14,706 nucleotides of DNA, taken from DATGHS01 sp035307785 (GTDB lineage Bacteria > Planctomycetota > Planctomycetia > Gemmatales > Gemmataceae). Numbering within the stretch: position 1 is the first letter of the stretch; each line of letters begins with the position of its first letter. The notes beneath the pieces were generated by a model, which saw only the letters and a program-made list of their open reading frames with translations, was not told the origin of the DNA and ran no database searches. The stretch spans positions 1 to 14,706 of the forward strand of contig DATGHS010000147.1 of the NCBI GenBank assembly GCA_035307785.1, read 5' to 3'. The translations under genes and the position numbers were made by a program. This document shows, in pieces, positions 1-7,289 of this stretch.

Positions 1-1467
1 CGCATCAACCGCGAACGCATCGCCAAGAATCTGGAACCGTATGCCAATCCGCGCAACACCGCAGCCGGCACGCTGAAACTGCTTGACCCCCGGCTTTGCG
101 CCGAGCGCCGGTTGCAACTTTTTGCCTATGCTCTTGGGGCAACGGAAGGCGTTTCCGTTCGGAGTCATCTGGAAGCGCTGAAACTGCTCAAAGACTTTGG
201 CTTTCCGGTGAACCCGCATGTGCAGGAATGCTCGACCATCGATGAAGTGATCACCTACTGCCTGGGTTGGAACGACAAACGACACGAGTTGCCGTACGAA
301 ACCGACGGCATGGTCATCAAGGTGAACGATCTCGAGCAGCAACGCCGCCTTGGCGCCACCAGCAAGGTGCCGCGCTGGATTCAGGCCTACAAGTTCGAAG
401 CGGAGCAGGCCGTGACCAAGCTGGCGAAAATCGAGCTTTCGCTGGGCAAGTATGGCGAACTCACGCCGGTGGCGAATTTCGACCCGCCGGTGCAGCTGGC
501 CGGCACCACGGTGAGCCGGGCCTCGCTGCATAATGCGGCGGAGCTTTCGCGCAAAGACATCCGGGAAGGCGACATGGTCGTCGTGATCAAAGCCGGCGAG
601 ATCATTCCGCAGGTGATCAAGTCGTTGCCGGAATCGCGCACCGGCACGGAGAAGGTTTTTGTCTTCCCTTCGCAATGCCCCGTCTGCGCTTCGCCCACGA
701 TCAAAGAGGAAGGCAATAGCAGCTTCAACTACCGCTGTACCGGCCTAAATTGCCCGGCGCAGCTGGCCGGTAAGATCGAGTCGTTCGCCAAGCGCGACCG
801 CATGGACATCGAGGGGCTGGGTGAAAAACTCGTCGCTCAACTAGTGGAATCCGGCCTGGTGCAATCCGTGAGCGATCTTTACCGGCTTACCGAGGAAAAA
901 TTGCTCACGCTCGAACGCATGGGCAAGAAGTCAGCTCAAAACCTTTTGAAGGGAATCGAAGAGAGCAAGCAACGCGGGCTGTCCCGGCTGCTCGCCGCTC
1001 TCAGCATCTATGGCGTGGGCGAAAGCATGGCCGACCAGTTGGCCCAGAGATTCCTGAACATCGATGCGTTAATGACTGCTTCAGAAGAGCAGCTTGCCCA
1101 AGTGGAAGACTTCGGCCCAGTGCGGGCGAAGAACACGTACACCTTTCTGCACAACGCCGCCAACCAGAAGCTCATTTCGGAACTGAAGGAACTCGGTCTG
1201 AAGATGACGGAAGAACCAAGACAGATTGCCGCCGCATCGTCGCTTGCCGGCAAGACGGTGGTCGTGACCGGTACGCTGAAGAACTTCAGCCGTAAAGAGA
1301 TCGAGGACGTGATCAAGGAACTTGGCGGCAAAGCCAGCGGCAGCGTGTCGAAAAAGACCGATTTTGTCGTGGCCGGGGAAGAAGCCGGCAGCAAGCTCGA
1401 CAAGGCGAAAGAACTGGGCGTAAAAGTGCTAACGGAAGTGGAATTTCAGAAGCTGATTGGGCAATAA
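1..1467 (+). CDS. ligA: NAD-dependent DNA ligase LigA, 5'-truncated by the window edge
   Basis: LigA seals nicks in DNA using NAD+ during replication and repair. The frame is open from base 1, so the gene starts upstream; the TTG at 112 is internal. The 488 visible residues lack the N-terminal domain and the catalytic KxDG lysine. Numbering from the first codon: YANPRNTAAGTL (14-25) and DGMVIKVN (102-109) are nucleotidyltransferase motifs, and YKF (130-132) carries the late motif lysine. An OB fold follows, then a four-cysteine zinc finger (C226, C229, C246, C251), a helix-hairpin-helix region (about 255-400) and a C-terminal BRCT domain (about 415-488). The domain order and lack of internal stops indicate an intact gene. 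It ends 87 bp before a convergent bicupin gene, with a long inverted repeat between them. Confidence 0.97.
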   Translation, partial: RINRERIAKNLEPYANPRNTAAGTLKLLDPRLCAERRLQLFAYALGATEGVSVRSHLEALKLLKDFGFPVNPHVQECSTIDEVITYCLGWNDKRHELPYETDGMVIKVNDLEQQRRLGATSKVPRWIQAYKFEAEQAVTKLAKIELSLGKYGELTPVANFDPPVQLAGTTVSRASLHNAAELSRKDIREGDMVVVIKAGEIIPQVIKSLPESRTGTEKVFVFPSQCPVCASPTIKEEGNSSFNYRCTGLNCPAQLAGKIESFAKRDRMDIEGLGEKLVAQLVESGLVQSVSDLYRLTEEKLLTLERMGKKSAQNLLKGIEESKQRGLSRLLAALSIYGVGESMADQLAQRFLNIDALMTASEEQLAQVEDFGPVRAKNTYTFLHNAANQKLISELKELGLKMTEEPRQIAAASSLAGKTVVVTGTLKNFSRKEIEDVIKELGGKASGSVSKKTDFVVAGEEAGSKLDKAKELGVKVLTEVEFQKLIGQ

Positions 1468-1478
1468 ACAACGCTTCC

Positions 1479-1549
1479 TGGCGAGCGTCGAGCCGTGAGG
1501 CCGACGTGGAAACCGCTCCCACGTTGGCCTTACGACTCGACGCTCGCCA
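1479..1549. terminator. Long inverted repeat between convergent genes, possible bidirectional terminator
   Basis: The arms 1479-1509 and 1519-1549 are 31 nt each, separated by 9 nt. The outer 14 nt (TGGCGAGCGTCGAG / CTCGACGCTCGCCA) pair perfectly. The inner 11 nt pair with one mismatch, and the 6 nt between pair with two mismatches that would be G-U in RNA. It fills the gap between ligA and the bicupin gene, so it could end both transcripts. The tail on the + side is only moderately T-rich (AATTCTTACTT). The 15-mer at 1536-1550 recurs, inverted, at 11024-11038, so it is also a member of a repeat family. Terminator function is inferred. Confidence 0.6.
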
Positions 1550-1554
1550 AATTC

Positions 1555-2691
1555 TTACTTCCGCACCCCCTCCTTCGGCGCCACGAACACGCGGTGATCC
1601 GGCATTTGGCCGACTTGCACATCGGCAATTTTGAAATTGTCGGCCACAATCCCGGTGGGGTTCGACGCCAGCCAGGTCGATAAGCTGATTTCCTGGTAGT
1701 CACCGCTATCGAACGCGATCAGAATGCGGCATTTCGTGCTGCCGGTGTTCTCGATGTAGTGGCCGAAGCCCTGCGGAATGTAACCGGCATCACCAGTGCT
1801 GAATTCCTCGATCCGATGCCGGCCATGCGAGCCAAACAGCCCCATGCGGGCATTGCCGTGAATGAAATACAGCCATTCGTTCGCATGCGGATGCCAGTGC
1901 AATTCCCGCAGCGCACCAGGCTCCAGGTCCAGAATCACGCCGGTTACCGTCCTCGAGACGGGAAATTCCTTCTGGCTCACACGCCGCTCTTCGCCGCCGG
2001 CAAAGCGCATAGGCGGCTGCGCCATGAGCGGAAATCGATGTGTCAAAGGCGCCATCTTCTGCATCTTTTGCGTCGCCGCATCCGTCGGCGGCGGCGTTCG
2101 CCCTTGCGGAATGAATAACTCGTCTTTCGGGAAGCGGGCGAACTCTGCGGCCCGGAGGCCCAGGTTCTTTTCCAGCACCGAGGGCGGCGTTCCGCCAAGC
2201 CAATCAGTAATGCTGAAGGTACGGTATTCCGAGAAACCGCCGTCATCGAAAACGAGAATGAAGTGGGCCTCCTCCTTGCCGAGATTCTGCACCGCATGGC
2301 CGTGTCCTTTCGGAAAGTACCAAACATCGCCCGGGTCGAAGTCGTTGGTTTCGGAAAGGCTGTCCGGGCCAATGACGGTGGTGCGCACGCGGCCCTTGAC
2401 GACAAACGCCCACTCGGCGGCATTGGCATGCCAGTGAAGCTCGCGCAAGCCGCCGGGTTTCAAACGCATCGAGACGCCGGCCAGTCCCGTGGAAATAGGC
2501 AGTTGCTTAACGGTCGCCTCCTTAGCCGAACCTCCTTCCGTGATGCGCCCTTTCTGTTGCTCCATGGCATAACGAAACGTGGGCAATTCTTCATGCTTTT
2601 CCACAGGTTCTGCCCAGGCTCGCGTTGCCAGGATTCCGCCAGCCACTGCGGCCGCCGCGCCAATCATGTCCCGCCGATTGATGTCCGACAT
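1555..2691 (-). CDS. oxdC: Exported bicupin oxalate decarboxylase family protein
   Basis: Family members split oxalate to formate and CO2 using manganese. The 378-aa product has two cupin domains. Domain 1 carries H86, H88, E93 and H132 (ELHWH, then GHGH). Domain 2 carries H265, H267, E272 and H311 (ELHWH, then GFGH), so both metal sites are complete. The FSEYRTF segment (153-159) aligns with the SENST active-site lid of Bacillus OxdC and keeps its glutamate (E155), which favours decarboxylase activity. The start at 2691 is chosen because AGGGGA precedes it and because it begins MSDINRRDMIGAAAAVAGG, a twin-arginine-type export signal with a likely cut near AWA-E (27/28). Export after folding with metal is inferred. 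The gene stands alone and is convergent with ligA. The substrate is not proven, since related bicupins may act on other small acids. Confidence 0.88.
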   Translation of the reverse strand: MSDINRRDMIGAAAAVAGGILATRAWAEPVEKHEELPTFRYAMEQQKGRITEGGSAKEATVKQLPISTGLAGVSMRLKPGGLRELHWHANAAEWAFVVKGRVRTTVIGPDSLSETNDFDPGDVWYFPKGHGHAVQNLGKEEAHFILVFDDGGFSEYRTFSITDWLGGTPPSVLEKNLGLRAAEFARFPKDELFIPQGRTPPPTDAATQKMQKMAPLTHRFPLMAQPPMRFAGGEERRVSQKEFPVSRTVTGVILDLEPGALRELHWHPHANEWLYFIHGNARMGLFGSHGRHRIEEFSTGDAGYIPQGFGHYIENTGSTKCRILIAFDSGDYQEISLSTWLASNPTGIVADNFKIADVQVGQMPDHRVFVAPKEGVRK

Positions 2692-2733
2692 CGTGATTCC
2701 CCTTTTGAGATAACGCAATTGTCTTGTGGGCGG

Positions 2734-2739
2734 ATTATA
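2734..2739 (-). promoter_or_regulatory. Probable -10 box of the bicupin gene
   Basis: The minus strand reads TATAAT here, a perfect sigma-70 -10 box, 42 nt upstream of the ATG at 2691. No good -35 hexamer lies at the usual distance. Confidence 0.4.
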
Positions 2740-2810
2740 CCGGTGCGGCAATCAATCGCCAGGATCAGGGTGTTGATGGAAGTTGGAATAGCGCGTTGGG
2801 TATTAGGTTA

Positions 2811-2885
2811 GGTGGCCGGGGCTGGAGTCTTCGGAAGCCCCGGCGCGCTTGCCGGGGTTTCCGAAGACTCCAGCCCCCGGCTACC
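2811..2885. repeat. Large imperfect palindrome (34/35-nt arms, 6-nt loop)
   Basis: Left arm 2811-2844 and right arm 2851-2885 pair over their length with two mismatches and one indel in a G run; the loop is GCGCTT. The core of each arm is GGCTGGAGTCTTCGGAA and its complement. It lies in the 310-bp gap between the divergent bicupin gene and the secreted-protein gene at 3002, and no T-run follows, so it does not look like a simple terminator. The rest of this gap holds the bicupin -10 box and a weak promoter candidate near 2948. Confidence 0.85.
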
Positions 2886-2922
2886 CAGGCTTACGTCGGT
2901 GCTAATTCCATCATTTTCCTGC

Positions 2923-2953
2923 TTGCCGTTTTGCCTTCGAGGCGGATGATAAT
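2923..2953 (+). promoter_or_regulatory. Weak promoter candidate for the secreted-protein pair
   Basis: TTGCCG (2923-2928) and GATAAT (2948-2953) are separated by 19 bp, upstream of the gene at 3002. Spacing is long and both boxes are imperfect, so this is only a candidate. Confidence 0.22.
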
Positions 2954-3001
2954 AGCCTCTGGGGTAACCTTATCCGGTTTTTTCGCGGGAAAGGATCAAC
3001 C

Positions 3002-4072
3002 ATGCTTCGTCTTCGTTTCGGTTTGGCCGCCCTTCTGGGCGTGGCGGTGTTGGCCGGGTCGGCACGGGCCGATTTGACCTCCAGCCTCAAGAAACAAAGC
3101 GTCAACTTGCAGTCGGCCAGTGCGCTGGCCTTCGGACCCGAAAGCATTTTGTTCATCGGCGACTCCGCCGCCGCCACGATCTATGCCGTGGCCACCGGCG
3201 ATCAAGCCACGGGCGACAAAAAAGCGGCAATGAACGTCGAGGGAATTGACAAACTGGTGGCCGACATGCTCGGCGCCACGCCCAAAGACATCGCGATTTC
3301 GGCGATGAAAGTAAACCCGGCCACCGGCAACGTATACCTGGCCGTGCGCCGCGCCAAGGGCCCTGGCGCAGCCATTTTCCGCGTCGATCGTACCGGCAAA
3401 GTGACTGAACTCGCGCTGAAAGATATTCCGGCCGCCAGCGTGCAATTGCCGAATGCGTCCGAAAAGCAACGGGCCCAATCGATCACGTGCATGGCGTTCA
3501 GCAAGGATCGGCTCTTCGTCGCGGGCTTGTCGAACGAAGAATTCGCTTCCACCCTGCGGTCGCTTCCCTTCCCCTTCCAGCAAGCCGACAAGGGATCGGG
3601 AATCGAAATCTACCACGGCTCGCACGGCCGGTTCGAAACCGCCTCGCCGATTCGCACTTTTACACTCTTCGACGTCAGTGGGCAAGCCAGCCTGCTGGCA
3701 GCGTACACGTGCACGCCGCTTGTGCGCATCCCCGTTGAGTCGCTGAAGCCGGGCGAAAAAGTGAAGGGCGCAACGGTAGCCGAGCTGGGCAATGGCAACA
3801 CGCCGCTGGACATGGTCGTTTATCAGAAGGATGGCAAGACCTACATTCTGATGGCGAATACCAAGCGCGGCGTCATGAAGATTCAGACTGAAGGCATTGA
3901 AGGTACGGAGCCAATCACCAAGCGTGTCTCCGACAAGGCCGGTTTGAAGTATGAGACGGTTACCGACTTGAAAAACGTCGAAAAACTTGACCGGCTCAAC
4001 GACACGATGGCAGTCGTGCTAATGAGCGGCGAAAATGGCTCGCAGATGCTGAAATCGGTGGCCCTGCCCTAA
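3002..4072 (+). CDS. Secreted protein of unknown function, possibly beta-propeller-like
   Basis: I do not recognise a named family. The 356-aa product starts with a clear Sec signal peptide (MLRLRFGLAALLGVAVLAGS, likely cut after ARA at 23), so it acts outside the cytoplasm. A purine-rich site (GGAAAGGA, 2989-2996) precedes the ATG. The mature part has repeated short beta-strand patterns of the type ILFIGDSAAATIYAV, NVYLAVRRAKG, AIFRVDRTGKVTEL and TYILMANTKRGVMKI, which resemble blades of an NHL- or WD-like propeller; this is inference. No catalytic motif is visible. Its stop codon overlaps the start of the next gene (TAATG), so the two are very probably translated together and may work together. 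Confidence 0.85.
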   Translation: MLRLRFGLAALLGVAVLAGSARADLTSSLKKQSVNLQSASALAFGPESILFIGDSAAATIYAVATGDQATGDKKAAMNVEGIDKLVADMLGATPKDIAISAMKVNPATGNVYLAVRRAKGPGAAIFRVDRTGKVTELALKDIPAASVQLPNASEKQRAQSITCMAFSKDRLFVAGLSNEEFASTLRSLPFPFQQADKGSGIEIYHGSHGRFETASPIRTFTLFDVSGQASLLAAYTCTPLVRIPVESLKPGEKVKGATVAELGNGNTPLDMVVYQKDGKTYILMANTKRGVMKIQTEGIEGTEPITKRVSDKAGLKYETVTDLKNVEKLDRLNDTMAVVLMSGENGSQMLKSVALP

Positions 4073-5214
4073 TGTTTCCAGTTTTCCTCAAGCCCGCCGG
4101 AGGCGCTCGCGCCTTCCGGTGGGCGTTGTTCCTGTTCGCAGTACTGCCGGCGCTCGCGGCGGCGGACACGCCGGCGCTGCGCTGGCAGCCCGCAACCAAG
4201 AGTCAACCCTGCCGCGTGGAGCTGAACGGCCTCGATTCGGTCTTGTTGGCGCAGTTGCGCGATCAGCCGCCCAAGGACTGGTCCAACCTACTCGCGGTTT
4301 TTGTGGGTGATTCACGGACTCCGATCCTGGGAAACTATACGGTCGGAAAAGCCTCGCTTCTTTTCGAGCCACGCTTCCCGTTCAATCCTGGTCTTAAGTA
4401 CCGGGCGCTATTCACGCCGGCTTCCGGCCCGAAGGTCGAACTGGAGTTCACGATTCCACAACCGACGGTGACGGCAGCTACCGTGGTCGAGCAGGTTTAT
4501 CCTTCCGCGGACAAGCTGCCGGAAAACCTGCTGAAGTTTTACCTGCACTTCTCGGCCTCGATGAGTTGGGGCCAGGCCTATTCGCGGGTTCATTTACTCG
4601 ACGCCGACGGTAAAGAAGTCGAACGGCCCTTCCTGGAATTGGAACAGGAGCTTTGGGACCCCTCCGGACGTCGGCTGACGCTGTTCATTCATCCCGGCCG
4701 AATCAAGCGCGGGTTGAAGCCGCGCGAAGAACTCGGGCCCGTGCTGCAGGAGGGCAAGAGCTACACGTTGGTTGTTGATTCCACCTGGCCCGACACGGAT
4801 GGAAACCCGCTGCAAAAGCGATTCACCAAGGAATTCAAAGTCGAAGTGCCGGATGAAACACAGCCTGACCCGAAAAAATGGGCGCTTCGGGCGCCAGCGG
4901 CGGGGGAGCGAAAACCTCTGACCGTCCGTTTTCCGAAGCCACTGGATCATGCACTTTTGCAGCGCATGCTCTGGATCGTTGATAAGTCGGAAAAACGGCT
5001 CGACGGCCAGGTTCGAATCGGCGAACAGGAAAAATCATGGAGCTTTACGCCGGCTCAGGAGTGGAAGCCCGGCGAGTACCGCCTCGTGGTCGATACGGCC
5101 TTAGAGGATTTTGCCGGCAACAGCGTCGCGCGGCCATTTGAAGTCGATGAGTTCCACGCGGTCCAAAAGGAGGTCAAGGCCAAGACGATGGAGTTGCCGT
5201 TCAGCGTGCGCTAA
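4072..5214 (+). CDS. Secreted protein with Ig-like domains, function unknown
   Basis: The 380-aa product begins with a basic segment and a hydrophobic stretch (WALFLFAVLPALAAA), a signal peptide probably cut near residue 32. The mature protein is all-beta in character, with segments of bacterial Ig-like (SbsA/Big_5) type: FYLHFSASMSWGQAYSRV, followed by RLTLFIHPGRIKRGL, YTLVVDSTWPDTDGNPL and later YRLVVDTALEDFAGNSV. The paired pattern 'VVD..W.D..GNPL / VVD.ALEDFAGNSV' suggests two Ig-like repeats. The ATG overlaps the upstream stop (TAATG), indicating translational coupling. Codons for about residues 7-18 lie in an imperfect palindrome at 4092-4124 that looks like an intergenic repeat, so the N-terminal end may have been remodelled. 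No enzyme motif was seen. Confidence 0.82.
   Translation: MFPVFLKPAGGARAFRWALFLFAVLPALAAADTPALRWQPATKSQPCRVELNGLDSVLLAQLRDQPPKDWSNLLAVFVGDSRTPILGNYTVGKASLLFEPRFPFNPGLKYRALFTPASGPKVELEFTIPQPTVTAATVVEQVYPSADKLPENLLKFYLHFSASMSWGQAYSRVHLLDADGKEVERPFLELEQELWDPSGRRLTLFIHPGRIKRGLKPREELGPVLQEGKSYTLVVDSTWPDTDGNPLQKRFTKEFKVEVPDETQPDPKKWALRAPAAGERKPLTVRFPKPLDHALLQRMLWIVDKSEKRLDGQVRIGEQEKSWSFTPAQEWKPGEYRLVVDTALEDFAGNSVARPFEVDEFHAVQKEVKAKTMELPFSVR
4092..4124. repeat. Imperfect palindrome inside the signal-peptide coding region
   Basis: GCCCGCCGGAGGCG (4092-4105) pairs with CGCCTTCCGGTGGGC (4110-4124), with one mismatch and one extra base; the inner GGCGC-TC-GCGCC also pairs. Its style matches the intergenic palindromes of this window, but here it lies in codons of the gene starting at 4072. 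Confidence 0.5.
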
Positions 5215-5284
5215 TTCAGAATCGAGCAGCGATGCGTAAAATGGCAGAGGACAAACGGATTTTTTCTCTTGCGAGACAACCATA

Positions 5285-5638
5285 ATGCGCCGAACGATGC
5301 TGAAGGCCAAAATCCATCGCGCCACCGTGACCGAGGCCAACCTCAATTATGACGGGAGCCTGACGGTCGATTCGACCCTGTTGGAAGCGGCGGAAATCCT
5401 TCCCTATGAACTGATTCACGTGTGGGACGTGACCCGCGGAACCCGCCTCATTACCTACGCGATGCCGGGGCCGGCCGGATCGGGCGTCATCTGCGTCAAC
5501 GGCGCTGGCGCTCACCTGGTCCACGTGGGCGATCTGGTCATCGTGGCGGCATTCGCCGAAATGGAACTGAACGAAGTGCGCAATCACAAACCGACCGTAA
5601 TACTGGTCGATGAAAAGAATGGCATCCGGCGAGGGTGA
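5285..5638 (+). CDS. panD: Aspartate 1-decarboxylase (pyruvoyl-dependent)
   Basis: PanD decarboxylates L-aspartate to beta-alanine, a precursor of pantothenate and coenzyme A, in the cytoplasm. The 117-aa proenzyme aligns without gaps to the family start: K9, the self-cleavage site G24-S25 (in YDGS, where Ser25 becomes the pyruvoyl group), R54, T57, Y58 and N72 (VNGAGAH) are all present. Its length is close to the usual ~126 aa. The ATG at 5285 puts these residues at their standard numbers. No strong Shine-Dalgarno is seen. No other pan genes are adjacent; the next gene encodes an unrelated membrane protein. Confidence 0.96.
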   Translation: MRRTMLKAKIHRATVTEANLNYDGSLTVDSTLLEAAEILPYELIHVWDVTRGTRLITYAMPGPAGSGVICVNGAGAHLVHVGDLVIVAAFAEMELNEVRNHKPTVILVDEKNGIRRG

Positions 5639-5652
5639 GATCACGGGACCAG

Positions 5653-5675
5653 CCACCCGGCAGGCGGCCGGGTGG
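5653..5675. repeat. Short perfect hairpin palindrome downstream of panD
   Basis: CCACCCGGC (5653-5661) and GCCGGGTGG (5667-5675) form a 9-bp stem with loop AGGCG, 15 nt after the panD stop. No T-run follows, so a rho-independent terminator is uncertain. It may belong to the same class of intergenic palindromes. Confidence 0.6.
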
Positions 5676-5773
5676 GAAATGCGGCCCGCCAATAGCCATT
5701 TTCCTTGGAACTCTCTGCCCATTTGCAACGTAAGGATTCATAAGTCTCGCCCATCCCCATTTGGTGACTTTCG

Positions 5774-7267
5774 ATGGCAGAAAAGATGCAAACGCCGGTG
5801 TTGGACCGCTCGGAAGACCCGGCGCGTTATCAGCCGTTGTCCCTGTTGGCCGTGGCCGCCGTTTTGGTGTCCGGCGTTCTTGCCCTGGTTATTGTGGTCC
5901 TTACGGGGGCCGGACTCTATTGCCGCAAACCAATCCTCGAGCCGGTTCTGATTCTCTTGGCCCTGGGCGGAGCGATCCTGGCGCTGGCGGCTCGCTGGCA
6001 TATTGCGAACTCCGAAGGCACCCGGGCGGGCACCGGCCTGGCGAAGGCTGCACTTTGGATTTCGGTTATTGGCGGATTATGTTACGGCGCCTATTTCGGC
6101 GGTAATTACTTTGCCATTCGCAATCAAGCCAATGAGGTGGCCCTGAAATACTGGTTCGAGCCGTTGAAGGACGGCAAACACGAAGAGGCATACTATTACA
6201 CGATCGACCCGGCCCAACGGCAAAACATGACCCCGCGCGACGTTGCCGCTCGATTTGGTGATAATTTGCAGAAATTCCGCCAGCAGGAACTAATTGGGGT
6301 GCTGGATCGTGCCAAGCAGGAAGCTCAGATCGAACCACGTGGCATGGAAAGTTGGAGCAAGGAGTCTGTCGGTTATATTGTGAACCTGAAGTATCTGGTG
6401 ACCACGCGTGAGGGTGAATTTGACGTCCTGCTGTCGTTGGTCGGCAGTGATAGCAAAGAACTCCAGCGCCGCGAATGGTTCATTCAGAAAAGTCGCGAAC
6501 TGATTCAGGGACGGCGTTTGACCACCTACGGCCGATTATTGATCGAAACGCAAATAAATGCCGACCAGTTCATTCGGGAGTGGCTCGCTTCGAAAGCGGC
6601 GAGCGGCCGGGAAGAAGAAAGGTACCTGGATACATTGCCCATTTCTCCCGACCAACGCCGCGGCAGGTTGTCGTCGGATAATCTACGGATGATGATTTCG
6701 CGGAGCCTGCTTTGTGCCGCGCAGCCGTCATGCGGAGTAGCGCAAGCTATGGTAGGCGCTGAATTCTTCGGACCGGAAGCGGTGGACCAGTCGCTCTATT
6801 TCCCCAACGGGCAAACTTTGGCGAAACAAATTATCATCCCGGAGCAAACGAAAGACGGCCTATCGGAAGAGTTCAAAACGAAAATTTGGCCACACCTATT
6901 GGATGAACGAGTCATGTCCATTCCCCGCAGTATGGCAGAAAGTGACATTCCGACAACGTTAGAGATTAACGCCGACGAGATTCGAGTTTCAGTTGCCGTT
7001 GGGTTTCAGTTCTCGATGCCGTCTCCCTTTCAGTACAAGGGACGATTGTTCGTTACCACGCGTGATCCGGCTTTGCTGAAGAAAGTAAAGGAATTGCAGT
7101 CCGCCCCATGGCCGGCGCCGGTTGTTGTGGACCAGTCCGCATCGGTCCTGGCGGGTCTTGAACCAAATTGGTACGTCTCAGAAATCCGCATCGATCCCAC
7201 TCCGGTCATGGATCCGCGAATGCAAAGAATGATGGGAGGCGCGCCAGGTGCCGGCGGCGGGCCCTGA
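5774..7267 (+). CDS. Membrane protein with three N-terminal helices, unknown function
   Basis: No named family recognised. The 497-aa product has three predicted membrane segments near the N terminus (about residues 22-48, 54-73 and 89-110), followed by a soluble domain of about 370 residues. The first part (RYQPLSLLAVAAVLVS) resembles small multi-helix modules often seen at the front of planctomycete proteins. The soluble part is mixed alpha/beta (for example EPLKDGKHEEAYYYTIDP) with no catalytic motif I can name, and it ends in a Gly/Ala/Pro-rich tail (GGAPGAGGGP). With three membrane passes the large domain would face the opposite side from the N terminus. It ends 22 bp before the convergent ribBA stop. 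Confidence 0.85.
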   Translation: MAEKMQTPVLDRSEDPARYQPLSLLAVAAVLVSGVLALVIVVLTGAGLYCRKPILEPVLILLALGGAILALAARWHIANSEGTRAGTGLAKAALWISVIGGLCYGAYFGGNYFAIRNQANEVALKYWFEPLKDGKHEEAYYYTIDPAQRQNMTPRDVAARFGDNLQKFRQQELIGVLDRAKQEAQIEPRGMESWSKESVGYIVNLKYLVTTREGEFDVLLSLVGSDSKELQRREWFIQKSRELIQGRRLTTYGRLLIETQINADQFIREWLASKAASGREEERYLDTLPISPDQRRGRLSSDNLRMMISRSLLCAAQPSCGVAQAMVGAEFFGPEAVDQSLYFPNGQTLAKQIIIPEQTKDGLSEEFKTKIWPHLLDERVMSIPRSMAESDIPTTLEINADEIRVSVAVGFQFSMPSPFQYKGRLFVTTRDPALLKKVKELQSAPWPAPVVVDQSASVLAGLEPNWYVSEIRIDPTPVMDPRMQRMMGGAPGAGGGP

Positions 7268-7289
7268 TGAACGACATGTGGCTGGCAAG

